This document shows, one piece after another, positions 1 through 7,523 of a DNA stretch of 33,409 nt. Under the pieces are notes generated by a model. It saw only the letters and a list, made by a program, of their open reading frames with translations, searched no databases and was not told the DNA's origin. Position 1 is the first letter of the stretch; every line of letters begins with the position of its first letter. A program made the position numbers and the translations under genes. Source of the stretch: Candidatus Poribacteria bacterium (GTDB taxonomy: Bacteria; Poribacteria; WGA-4E; WGA-3G); the NCBI GenBank assembly GCA_009839975.1, contig VXOP01000074.1, positions 1-33,409 of the forward strand, in the 5' to 3' direction.

Positions 1-23
1 TCGTAAACAACTATTGGACGCAT
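1..23 (-). CDS. 5' end of a PIN-type toxin gene (partial)
   Basis: Too short for the ORF track. On the minus strand an ATG at 23 opens MRPIVVY(D/E) and runs off the window. A GAGGA Shine-Dalgarno lies 6 nt upstream, inside the preceding antitoxin-like frame, and the two genes overlap by 13 nt. A short hydrophobic strand leading into an acidic residue right after the start is how PIN-domain ribonucleases begin (usually V-V-hydrophobic-D-T-N), and an overlapping antitoxin just upstream fits a toxin-antitoxin pair. Only seven residues are visible, so the PIN assignment is inference; another short overlapping gene is possible. Confidence 0.5.
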
Positions 24-268
24 TGACGGTCCTCGTGGACAACATCATTGATGAAATCTTGACGTTCTTCATCTGTCATTGTATTCCAATCTAACCCTCG
101 TTCAGCACAAAGTTCTCGAACATTTGATTCAAGGGACTTCATCTGTTCAGCACGTCCAGGCCAAGACTCCTCTGCAAGTGCAAGAATGGCTGCCAGCCTT
201 TCTTCTCCAGGCATTTGTCGGATAAAATCAATAACTTATTCAGTTGTCAATTTGACAGTCAGTTCCAT
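11..268 (-). pseudogene. Antitoxin-like small gene broken by an in-frame stop
   Basis: The ORF track gives only the distal 67 codons (ATG at 214), which has no ribosome binding site. Upstream in the same frame is an ATG at 268 with a good site (GAAAGGAAA). It encodes MELTVKLTTE, then TAA (236-238), then VIDFIRQMPGEERLAAI and onward. The stop sits where a Gln (CAA or CAG) would make a continuous 85-residue protein. The N-terminal strand-helix pattern resembles short antitoxins found upstream of PIN toxins. It overlaps the start of the next gene (1-23). The reading frame downstream of the stop is intact, so the change is recent, or is a sequencing error. Confidence 0.65.
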
Positions 269-330
269 TTTAAAATTTCCTTTCAAATCAATGGTAAAAT
301 CGTCAAGATTTTTCTTTCAGGTGTTTCGGT

Positions 331-553
331 TTATCTGTTTAGCAGTTGCGTGAAGTCTTCAATGTTTTGCACCTTTGCTGCGGCGGTGTGCAGTTCTTCC
401 AGTCGTTGCAAATCGCTAATGTTCTGAATTATAGGTGTTAATGCATTCACAATACCTACTGAGAATTTTGCTTTAAGCACTGTTGAGATGTGCTTGATGG
501 TAGTTTCTCTGACAATTCTCTCGCGTATGAGTTGGTAAATTAGATTCTCGCAT
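331..553 (-). pseudogene. Frameshifted copy of the neighbouring 74-aa gene
   Basis: On the minus strand an ATG at 553 behind GAGGAACTT starts MRESNL and soon hits a stop. Shifting frame after codon 6 restores QLIRERIVRETTIKH onward to ...NIEDFTQLLNR and a stop at 331. This aligns along its whole length with the product of 585-809 (MQESKFYQLQRER...ETFSQLLCE). The copy is 223 nt against 225 nt, so it is exactly 2 nt short. The loss falls in an A/T run: AAATTTT in the intact copy, AATTT here. Both the ribosome binding site and the ends match, so this is a tandem duplicate inactivated by a 2-nt deletion. Confidence 0.72.
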
Positions 554-584
554 AAGTTCCTCGTATCCTTATACCGTAATGTTG

Positions 585-809
585 CTATTCACAGAGCAAT
601 TGTGAAAAGGTTTCTATGTTCGGAACTTTTGAGGCAGCAAGGAGTAACTGCTTGAGTCTTGGCACGTCTTCAATGCTGTGAAGGAGAGGTTTAACAGCAC
701 TCACAGCTTCAGGATGAAAGCGATCTTGAAGCAATGCTAAAGTATTATCAATTGTGTTTTCTCTGAAAAACCTCTCTCGTTGGAGTTGGTAAAATTTAGA
801 TTCTTGCAT
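585..809 (-). CDS. Small hypothetical protein, 74 aa (intact tandem copy)
   Basis: I chose the ATG at 809 rather than the tracker start at 914, because 914 lies inside rng and 809 has a strong GGAGGAA site 4 nt upstream. The protein is helical: MQESKFYQLQRER, then a segment NTLALLQDRF, then a C-terminal part IEDVPRLKQLLLAASKVPN. The pattern (L..LL..RF ... I.D...L..LL..A) recalls the C-terminal tails of Rpn-family transposase/nuclease-like proteins. That is recollection, not a search, so this may be a detached tail or an independent small gene. It starts 28 nt downstream of rng on the same strand and could be co-transcribed. A frameshifted paralogue follows at 331-553. Confidence 0.6.
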   Translation of the reverse strand: MQESKFYQLQRERFFRENTIDNTLALLQDRFHPEAVSAVKPLLHSIEDVPRLKQLLLAASKVPNIETFSQLLCE

Positions 810-837
810 AAGTTCCTCCAGCACCACCTCACGTTTA

Positions 838-2385
838 CTAATCCAAATATAGTTCCTCACCGTTAGCGACGAAGATGCGATAATCCTCAAGGTGCAGGTC
901 AGCGTCAGGTTCAAGGGTCAATTCCAGTTTTAGATTCCGCTTAAGTTCCCGCAATTTCGTATACATCTGCGCGTTGATATGTGAGATGATGTGATCATTC
1001 GCGAGAATACGCAGTTTAGATTGCTGCGTCTGGCGATAGGCGGTCTTAATCGCACGGAATAACCTTATCGCGACAGTTTCAATAGAGAGAATTGTACCAT
1101 GACCTTCACAGTAAGGACACTGTTCTGTGAGCAAAGTAGATAGACTCGGACGGGTGCGTTGACGCGTCATTTCAACCAAACCTAAATCAGAAAAATGGAG
1201 GATGTTTGTCCGCGCTTTATCCTTTCGCAGTGCTTCTCGTAAGATTTTAAACACCTGCTTCCGATGTGCATGTGCCTCCATGTCAATAAAGTCAACAACG
1301 ATAATCCCTCCCAAGTCGCGTAACTGAATTTGACGCACGACTTCATCAACCGCTTCAAGATTTGCACTTAGAATCGTATTATCTGGATCAGATTGTCCAA
1401 CGAAACGTCCAGTATTTACATCAATAGACACCATCGCTTCCGTTTGTTGAATGATTATATGTCCACCACACTTAAGCCAGATTTTCTCACTAAGTGCTTT
1501 CTGTAGTTCCTCCTCAACGCCGTACGCTTCAAAAAGTGCAGTGTCGTTTTTGTACAGAGAAATCCGATCCAGCATATTCGGCATTATTGAGGTGACATAA
1601 TCAACTGTTTCCTTATATCCAGATTGTGAGTCGATCAGAAGTTGTTTAACGTCCTTTGTAAGCATGTCCCGAACAATACGATTCGCGAAACTTACATCTT
1701 TGAGAATTAGACTCGGTGCAGATTTACGTTTTGCCCGTTCCCCTACCTGTTTCCACTGATTGATCAGTGCTCGGATTTCTGCGCCAAATTCCTCTTCACT
1801 TAGTCCTTCAGCAGCGGTTCGAATAATAAAGCCGCCATCAACATCTGCCTTCAAGTTCTGTGCTAAGTCCCGCAATCGATCACGTTCACTTTCCGACTCT
1901 AACCGGCGTGAAACGCCAATAGTAGATGAATTCGGCAGATAGACAACATAACGTCCTGGCAGTGTGATATTACTCGTAACACGTGCTCCTTTACTACCTA
2001 TAGGTTCTTTACAAACTTGAACGAGTATTTCTTCTCTCTTTGAAATAAGGTCAGTAATTAGGTAAGGAAAACCTATGCCACCCCGCGACTTGTTTGGCGG
2101 TGTTGCCTGCAGGTCTAATGTTGGCAATCCATCCTCCCCACTACCGTTAATTGAGTTGTTATATTTCAAATCAGATATGTGTAGGAAAGCATGTCGTTCT
2201 AAACCTATATCAACAAAAGCGACCTGCATTCCCGGTAATACATTTTCAACACGTCCCTTATATAGATTTCCTAAGACAGGTTTTACCGCTTTTCGTTCAA
2301 TCTGAATTTCATTTAATACGCCTTCCTCCAATACAGCACATCGCGTTTCATACTCATCGTCAGAAATCAGTATCTCCTTTTCCAT
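838..2385 (-). CDS. rng: Ribonuclease E/G
   Basis: This endoribonuclease of the RNase E/G family processes and degrades RNA in the cytoplasm; RNase G types mature the 16S rRNA 5' end. The protein is 515 aa, the size of RNase G, with no long RNase E scaffold tail. An S1 RNA-binding domain lies at about residues 35-125 (NLYKGRVENVLPGMQVAFVDIG). The catalytic domain has SIDVNTGRFVG and IIVVDFIDM, which carry the metal-binding aspartates. CPYCEGHG matches the CPxCxG zinc-link. The start has AGGAGGTAAAACTGATAATG upstream. It lies downstream of the porY-porX pair on the same strand, across 221 nt. Confidence 0.95.
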   Translation of the reverse strand: MEKEILISDDEYETRCAVLEEGVLNEIQIERKAVKPVLGNLYKGRVENVLPGMQVAFVDIGLERHAFLHISDLKYNNSINGSGEDGLPTLDLQATPPNKSRGGIGFPYLITDLISKREEILVQVCKEPIGSKGARVTSNITLPGRYVVYLPNSSTIGVSRRLESESERDRLRDLAQNLKADVDGGFIIRTAAEGLSEEEFGAEIRALINQWKQVGERAKRKSAPSLILKDVSFANRIVRDMLTKDVKQLLIDSQSGYKETVDYVTSIMPNMLDRISLYKNDTALFEAYGVEEELQKALSEKIWLKCGGHIIIQQTEAMVSIDVNTGRFVGQSDPDNTILSANLEAVDEVVRQIQLRDLGGIIVVDFIDMEAHAHRKQVFKILREALRKDKARTNILHFSDLGLVEMTRQRTRPSLSTLLTEQCPYCEGHGTILSIETVAIRLFRAIKTAYRQTQQSKLRILANDHIISHINAQMYTKLRELKRNLKLELTLEPDADLHLEDYRIFVANGEELYLD

Positions 2386-2569
2386 TATCAGTTTTACCTC
2401 CTATCATGCTTTTCCTAAGAAAAACATCTCGGTTATTCAATTCGTTTTGATGAATAAGCGGCAGCACTGAGAAAGAAGAGTTCATTAGTCGCAATTGCAA
2501 TACAGCGATAGATTTACTGTACATAGGATTCTCAAGGTTCTGATGATAAACTTTCAAATAAAAGATCAT
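2360..2569 (-). CDS. Possible small ORF between porX and rng (69 aa)
   Basis: The tracker begins this ORF at 2599. An internal ATG at 2569 has a plausible ribosome binding site (GGAGAG 5 nt upstream). It would encode MIFYLKVYHQNLENPMYSK and so on, with its last 26 nt overlapping the rng start in another frame. I recognise no domain, and the end is simply rng sequence read out of frame. It may be a spurious ORF in an untranslated spacer or a decayed gene. It is listed because the 221-nt gap between porX and rng otherwise holds nothing I can identify. Confidence 0.25.
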   Translation of the reverse strand: MIFYLKVYHQNLENPMYSKSIAVLQLRLMNSSFSVLPLIHQNELNNRDVFLRKSMIGGKTDNGKGDTDF

Positions 2570-2606
2570 AATCTCTCTCCGTGTTATGATTGTTTGCAAT
2601 TCACAC

Positions 2607-4181
2607 CTACTCTTTCCGTGGTGTCAACGTAACCACAGGGGTTATCAGTTCTCCCATTGAGATACCCCCATGTTGGAACCCTCCCTGAAACTGCCGTTTA
2701 TATTTATAAAATTCGTTTGGATAGACGAAATAATAATCGTCTTTTGCGAGAATATAATCCTTGCTCGCGTTTTCGGCTGGTAGCCGATATTCCTCTGGCT
2801 TTGAAATATACACGGCTTGGTTCTCATCACATCCTAAATTATTCCCGATTTTAAAGCGGAGGCTTGTGCTTGTATCGCGATTGCCATACGCGCGAGTTGC
2901 ACGATTGCAGAACTCTGAACCGTGATCTGTCGTAAGCACAACATGTACCCCTTGATCAGCTATTATCCGTAAAATATCGTAAAGGGATGAATGTGCGAAC
3001 CAAGAGCGCGCCAAAGCACGAAATGCAGGTTCGTCAGGGGCCAGTTGTTGCAGTACTTCTGATTGTGAACGTTGATGCGTTAAGATATCTATAAAATTCA
3101 CAACCAATGCAGATAAACTGACTTGTGCTGCTGCAGCAACCCGTTTTTTATATTCACTGCCACCGCGTAAATCAAAAATCTTAAAATACTTAACACCAGG
3201 TTTAATACTGATGCCGTTTCTCTTTAAATACGCCTCAAGTAATTGTCGTTCATACTGGTTTGTACTTGTACCATTGTCCGATTTCTCCTGCCAGTATTCT
3301 GGGTAATTCCTTGCTAAATCGGCAGGAAATAACCCGCTAAATAGACCATTCCGAGAATACATTGTTGCGCTCGGAAGAATAGAAAAACTATAGTCTAAAT
3401 CAATGGAAAAATATGGATACAATAGCGATTCTATCGCCATCCAATGGTCAAGACGAAAACAATCTACGACTATAAAATAGATCGGAACATTCTCTTTAAG
3501 TAATGGCAACACATGACGGTCCAAAACATCCACAGATAACGGGGGTCTATCCACACCACCGTTAACCCATTCTGGATAATTCAATGCCACAAAATCAGAG
3601 AATTCGGTGTTGCACTCTTTTTTCTGCTCCAAGTGTGTCTCTTGTAATCCCTGTTCGGCTAACCGATCAGATTGTAGATCCCATTTGAGTAATTTGACGT
3701 AGATATCAATCCAATCTTGCCAACCCGGTTGTGATGCCTTTAGGGTGCTAATCATATTAAAATCATTGGTATAACGTCCCGGTATTTGCGTTTCCACTAT
3801 GTGTTGCTGTTCGAGTACCCGTTTGAGTGTAGAAGCAATCTGAGCAACCCCAATCGGTTTCACCAAAAAATCTGTCACCTGTTTACCGAGGGCGACGTCA
3901 ACAAATTTATCATCACTGGACTGTGTTACAAGGATTACAGGAATCTGTGTGTTAATTGTCCGGATAACATCCAATGTCGCCATGCCGTCTTTCCCGGGCA
4001 TCACTTGGTCAAGTAAGATTGCATCGTAACCAGTTTTTTGCTGCTTCAGCAATTCAATCCCATCTTCTCCATTCGTAGCAGCGGTGACGACATATCCGCG
4101 TGTTTCAAGAAAACGTCTATGCGGTAGCAATGCCTCTATTTCATCGTCTATCCATAGTATTTGGTGTGATTTCTGTTGCAT
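2607..4181 (-). CDS. porX: PorX-like response regulator with PglZ phosphatase domain
   Basis: Residues 1-125 are a receiver domain with the acidic pair D12/D13, phospho-acceptor D58 (LLDQVMPG), T86 and K108-P109. The rest is a PglZ domain of the alkaline-phosphatase superfamily. Metal ligands are seen at D240 (VVDCFRLDHW) and TTDHGSEF, and the putative nucleophile T273 is in SATMYSRN. This architecture and the wording of the N-terminus match PorX, which in Bacteroidota controls type 9 secretion genes and hydrolyses oligonucleotides. At 524 aa it is the expected length. It starts 19 nt after the stop of a PorY-like kinase, so the two are a cognate pair in one operon. Its target here is unknown. 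A type 9 secretion link is not shown by anything in the window. Confidence 0.88.
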   Translation of the reverse strand: MQQKSHQILWIDDEIEALLPHRRFLETRGYVVTAATNGEDGIELLKQQKTGYDAILLDQVMPGKDGMATLDVIRTINTQIPVILVTQSSDDKFVDVALGKQVTDFLVKPIGVAQIASTLKRVLEQQHIVETQIPGRYTNDFNMISTLKASQPGWQDWIDIYVKLLKWDLQSDRLAEQGLQETHLEQKKECNTEFSDFVALNYPEWVNGGVDRPPLSVDVLDRHVLPLLKENVPIYFIVVDCFRLDHWMAIESLLYPYFSIDLDYSFSILPSATMYSRNGLFSGLFPADLARNYPEYWQEKSDNGTSTNQYERQLLEAYLKRNGISIKPGVKYFKIFDLRGGSEYKKRVAAAAQVSLSALVVNFIDILTHQRSQSEVLQQLAPDEPAFRALARSWFAHSSLYDILRIIADQGVHVVLTTDHGSEFCNRATRAYGNRDTSTSLRFKIGNNLGCDENQAVYISKPEEYRLPAENASKDYILAKDDYYFVYPNEFYKYKRQFQGGFQHGGISMGELITPVVTLTPRKE

Positions 4182-4200
4182 TTTCTTTCCTTAATACACG

Positions 4201-5685
4201 CTAAGATACATTACAAGGCAGACGAATTTCAAATGTAGTTCCATCAGAACTACTTTCTACTAACCTTATATTACCGTGATGATAGTCTCTAATAATACGC
4301 CTTACGATAGTCAACCCAAGTCCCCAACCGTGCGTTTTTGTTGTCATACCTGGTTCAAATATTGTCCGTTGATTTTCTGCTGCAATACCACTTCCGTTAT
4401 CCGAATAACGTATGATCACTTGCTTATGTCGGCTGTCATATTCAGGTTCTATTTCAATATGTCCGACCTCTTTTTGCATTGCATCCAATGAGTTCCGAAT
4501 TAAGTTTTCAAAGACCCACTGTAGCAATTGTGCATTACCCGTAATGACAGGCACATTATAAGGTTTAATACCGATCTCAATATCCCGACTAATCTGAGGT
4601 AATCGCTTTTCAAAGTACGTTAGAACTTCGGCGAGCACCTCTGCCAGGTTCACATCAGTCATAGTTGGTTCAGTGCCGATCAAGCCGAATCTTGTTGTTG
4701 TTTTCTGCAGTCGTTCAAGGTCGTTCTGCATGTTTGCAGATAGTTCCGCAAGAACTCTGTCACCTGTTTCCTCACTGTGTTCATCTAATAGTTCTGTCCA
4801 TGCTAACAGAGCCGAGATAGGTGTGCCAAGTTGATGTGCGGTCTCTTTGGCTAATCCTCCCCATATTGCTGCATGTTCATAAGATTTTATCCGCATATAG
4901 ATCATCAGGGAACCAAAACCAAAAAGCAAGAAAACAACTGCCAATACAATAGGTGTTACCAATAAACCGTAAAACGATCTAATTTCGTAGTAGAAATAAC
5001 CTTCTTGCCATTCGGGTATAGTCTGAATTGCTGCGAAAGAAGGTGTATTTTGAACGAATGTTTGTGCGCGTTCTTTCTCCTCAAGCGTCGCCTTTTCGGC
5101 AGTGAGCACATCGTTCCACATCTGCCATTTCTGGGGCATCTTATCAATATCCGTTATTGCGAATGGGAGCTGTGCCATCTCACTCGGTGCCACATCCCCA
5201 TAGTAGAAATATCCCGCAATTTTTCTATCTTCTTGAAGGAACGGTATTTTTCTCGGTTCATTCTTACTTCTCATCCGTTCCAAAGAGGAAAGAAGCAGCG
5301 CATGCTCTGTATCTGTTAACGAAATAGTACCATCTTCGTTGACTTTTTCATCTAACTTTGTATCAACACCTTGAGAAATCTCAACATTCCCATCAGCGTC
5401 GGTTATAATAAAAGAAAACCGACGCACCCTATTTTCAGCATAAAGTTCCTGCCGCATGACTAAAAGTAAACGTGCCTGCAATTCCCGATCTTCAATACTC
5501 GGTAATTCAATTGCAAGATTCACAAAAATTTCTATCTGTGACTCTATTTCAGCATTTAAATCCGAAATTTGACGCGTATAATACGTAAATACAATAATCA
5601 GTATGACTACGCCAACACTGAAATAGATGAACATTAACCGACCGGTCGGGTAAGTAGAAGTAATGTTACGATACCACCTCAACAT
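4201..5685 (-). CDS. porY: PorY-like membrane sensor histidine kinase
   Basis: The 494-aa protein has two transmembrane segments (about 17-37 and 240-264) enclosing a roughly 200-residue sensor region, with no recognisable HAMP. The dimerisation/phosphotransfer box is ETAHQLGTPISALLAW, with phospho-acceptor H284. The ATP-binding domain follows: N-box FENLIRNSLDAMQ, G1 YSDNGSGI and G2 GWGLGLTIV. The H-box wording AHQLGTPIS is characteristic of the PorY-type kinases that partner PorX. The ATG at 5685 has GAGGT just upstream and a sigma-70-like promoter further up. It is the first gene of the minus-strand run porY-porX(-rng). The ligand is unknown. Confidence 0.87.
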   Translation of the reverse strand: MLRWYRNITSTYPTGRLMFIYFSVGVVILIIVFTYYTRQISDLNAEIESQIEIFVNLAIELPSIEDRELQARLLLVMRQELYAENRVRRFSFIITDADGNVEISQGVDTKLDEKVNEDGTISLTDTEHALLLSSLERMRSKNEPRKIPFLQEDRKIAGYFYYGDVAPSEMAQLPFAITDIDKMPQKWQMWNDVLTAEKATLEEKERAQTFVQNTPSFAAIQTIPEWQEGYFYYEIRSFYGLLVTPIVLAVVFLLFGFGSLMIYMRIKSYEHAAIWGGLAKETAHQLGTPISALLAWTELLDEHSEETGDRVLAELSANMQNDLERLQKTTTRFGLIGTEPTMTDVNLAEVLAEVLTYFEKRLPQISRDIEIGIKPYNVPVITGNAQLLQWVFENLIRNSLDAMQKEVGHIEIEPEYDSRHKQVIIRYSDNGSGIAAENQRTIFEPGMTTKTHGWGLGLTIVRRIIRDYHHGNIRLVESSSDGTTFEIRLPCNVS

Positions 5686-5734
5686 AACGACCTCTAAGCA
5701 AATTTATACGCCTCAAACATATCGGTATAGTAAT

Positions 5735-5763
5735 ATTATATCTTAAATGATGCGTTATTTCAA
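5735..5763 (-). promoter_or_regulatory. Sigma-70-type promoter for porY-porX
   Basis: Reading the minus strand: TTGAAA, 17-nt spacer, TATAAT. The predicted start is near 5728, leaving a leader of about 40 nt before the porY ATG at 5685. It is back to back with the plus-strand promoter at 5795-5823. Confidence 0.72.
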
Positions 5764-5794
5764 GTAAGTTATTGTTCACTTCTCTATTAGTGCC

Positions 5795-5823
5795 TTGACA
5801 TATTACAGTATGCAAGATACAAT
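5795..5823 (+). promoter_or_regulatory. Near-consensus promoter for the HAD-epimerase-aminotransferase operon
   Basis: TTGACA, 17-nt spacer, TACAAT. The predicted start is near 5830, about 40 nt before the ATG at 5869. It is divergent from the porY promoter; the two -35 boxes are 31 nt apart, so one regulator could serve both. Confidence 0.78.
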
Positions 5824-5868
5824 GAAGGATGAATTAGATAGTAAAAAAACGTAACAACAGGAGAATTA

Positions 5869-6609
5869 ATGCTCAAAGCAATTACATTTGATTTTTGGCA
5901 AACGCTTTATGCAGATTCACTTGAAAATTGGAAAAGACGACAGGTAATACGTGTAAAGAAATGTCACGATTATCTAAACAGTCAAGGACACTCTTGTGAA
6001 ATAAGTCAGGTAGAAACAGGCATGGATGATGCATATAATGTTGTGATGTCTCAATGGCACCAACATAAAGGTATTTCTGTAGAAACATGTATGATGACCT
6101 TTGCTGAAACGCTTGAAATTACGCTTGATGAAACAGAAATCGCAGCTATTATTGAGTGTCTGGGGAGTGCTTTCTTGGCATCTCCACCTATTCTCATTCA
6201 ACATATAAAACCTGTATTAGCAAACCTTAGCAGAGAATATTCAATGGGAATTATTTCAGATTCCGCATTGACACCAGGACGTTACGCACGACAACTCATG
6301 GAACGTGACGATATTCTGCAGTACTTTTCTGTCTTTACTTTCTCTGATGAAACAGCACATACAAAACCGGAAGTTATACAATTTCACTCTACTTTGAAGG
6401 CATTAAACGCAAAACCTGCAGAAGCAGTGCACATCGGAGACATCGTTAGAACCGACATTGTAGGAGCAAAAAATGCTGGGATGAAAGCCATACGGTTCGC
6501 GGGCATTAATAGGTCAGAAAGCAACGACACGCTTAGTGATGCTGTCATAGATGATTATCAACAACTGGAAAGCACTATCACTGAACTTTCAAAACGGAGA
6601 AAAAAATGA
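5869..6609 (+). CDS. HAD-superfamily protein with altered catalytic motif
   Basis: A 246-aa haloacid-dehalogenase-fold protein. Motif I is FDFWQTLY, with nucleophile D8, but the usual second Asp (general acid/base of phosphatases) is W10. Motif II is IISDSA, motif III Lys is in HTKPE, and motif IV is IGDIVRTDIVGA with both metal-binding acids. The cap is helical and inserted between motifs I and II, as in subfamily I. The missing second Asp suggests weak, different or no phosphatase activity, although DFW-type HADs form a known subgroup. The ribosome binding site AACAGGAG precedes the ATG. The stop overlaps the next start (ATGA), so translation is coupled to the epimerase gene. The substrate cannot be named. 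Confidence 0.85.
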   Translation: MLKAITFDFWQTLYADSLENWKRRQVIRVKKCHDYLNSQGHSCEISQVETGMDDAYNVVMSQWHQHKGISVETCMMTFAETLEITLDETEIAAIIECLGSAFLASPPILIQHIKPVLANLSREYSMGIISDSALTPGRYARQLMERDDILQYFSVFTFSDETAHTKPEVIQFHSTLKALNAKPAEAVHIGDIVRTDIVGAKNAGMKAIRFAGINRSESNDTLSDAVIDDYQQLESTITELSKRRKK

Positions 6610-7520
6610 AAAAAATACTTGTCACAGGGGGAACTGGTTTCATTGGAAGAAAAGTTTGTGATACCCTCCACAATAAAGATTATGATGTAAATGTAGTGTC
6701 TCGTAATCCTGAAAAAGCAAAAACTAAATTAGAAGCCGTAGGAGAAATATACGGTTGGAATCCAGAATCAGAACAACTCCCCACCGAAGCTATATCGGAA
6801 ACAGAAGCCGTAATTCATCTCGCAGGAGAAACAATCGCTGGCAGGTGGAATACTGAGAAAAAACAGAGAATACGGGACAGTCGTGTTCTATCTACCCGAA
6901 ATCTTGTTGAATCCTGTGCTAATGCTGAATCCAAACCCGATGTATTGATATGTGCATCAGCGATAGGTTTATATGGAGACAGCGGAGACAATAGCTTTAC
7001 TGAGGAAACACCGCCGGGCACAGATTACCTCGCTGAGGTTTGTAAAGAATGGGAAACTGAAGCATACAAGGCAAGTGAACTTGGAATACGGGTTGTAACT
7101 GTTCGAATCGGACTTGTCCTTGGTTTAGGTGGTGGCATGCTGCAACAAGTTCTAACACCATTCAAAATAGGGATCGGGGGAAAACTCGGAAGTGGACAAC
7201 AGTGGATGTCGTGGATTCATGTAGACGATGTGGTTGGGATCATATTACATGCATTGGAAAATGATAGTATCAATGGTGCATTGAATGCTACAGCACCTGT
7301 CCCTGTCAGGAACATTGAGTTCACAAAAGCACTCGGTTCAGTTCTTGGTAAGCCAACTATTCTCCCAGCACCCTACTTCGGACTGAAGTTAATGATGGGT
7401 GAGTTTGCAGATTTTGTTTTATTAAGTCAGAAAGTCCTTCCTGAAAAAACAGTAGCAAGCGGTTATGAATTTCAGTTTACAACTATTGATTCGGCTCTCT
7501 CGGACTTGCTGTTAAAATAG
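6606..7520 (+). CDS. YfcH/SDR39U1-type NAD(P)-dependent epimerase (TIGR01777)
   Basis: An extended-SDR protein of 304 aa. The Rossmann nucleotide-binding motif is VTGGTGFIG at residues 6-14. Family landmarks are VIHLAGETIAGRWN, SAIGLYGDSGD and MSWIHVDDVVG. The C-terminal DUF1731 segment (LPAPYFGLKLMMGEFAD ... LPEKTVASGYEFQF) is typical of the YfcH family. The physiological substrate of this family is not established. It overlaps the HAD gene by 4 nt and is followed 3 nt later by the aminotransferase gene, so the three form a tight operon. Confidence 0.9.
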   Translation: MKKILVTGGTGFIGRKVCDTLHNKDYDVNVVSRNPEKAKTKLEAVGEIYGWNPESEQLPTEAISETEAVIHLAGETIAGRWNTEKKQRIRDSRVLSTRNLVESCANAESKPDVLICASAIGLYGDSGDNSFTEETPPGTDYLAEVCKEWETEAYKASELGIRVVTVRIGLVLGLGGGMLQQVLTPFKIGIGGKLGSGQQWMSWIHVDDVVGIILHALENDSINGALNATAPVPVRNIEFTKALGSVLGKPTILPAPYFGLKLMMGEFADFVLLSQKVLPEKTVASGYEFQFTTIDSALSDLLLK

Positions 7521-7523
7521 CCT

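Noticed and set aside
215-427. 70-aa plus-strand ORF
   Set aside because: It runs opposite to the antitoxin-like gene and the frameshifted 74-aa copy, which explain this region.
585-914. 109-aa minus-strand ORF as given in the track
   Set aside because: The first 35 codons lie inside rng; the ATG at 809 has the strong ribosome binding site and matches the start of the tandem copy.
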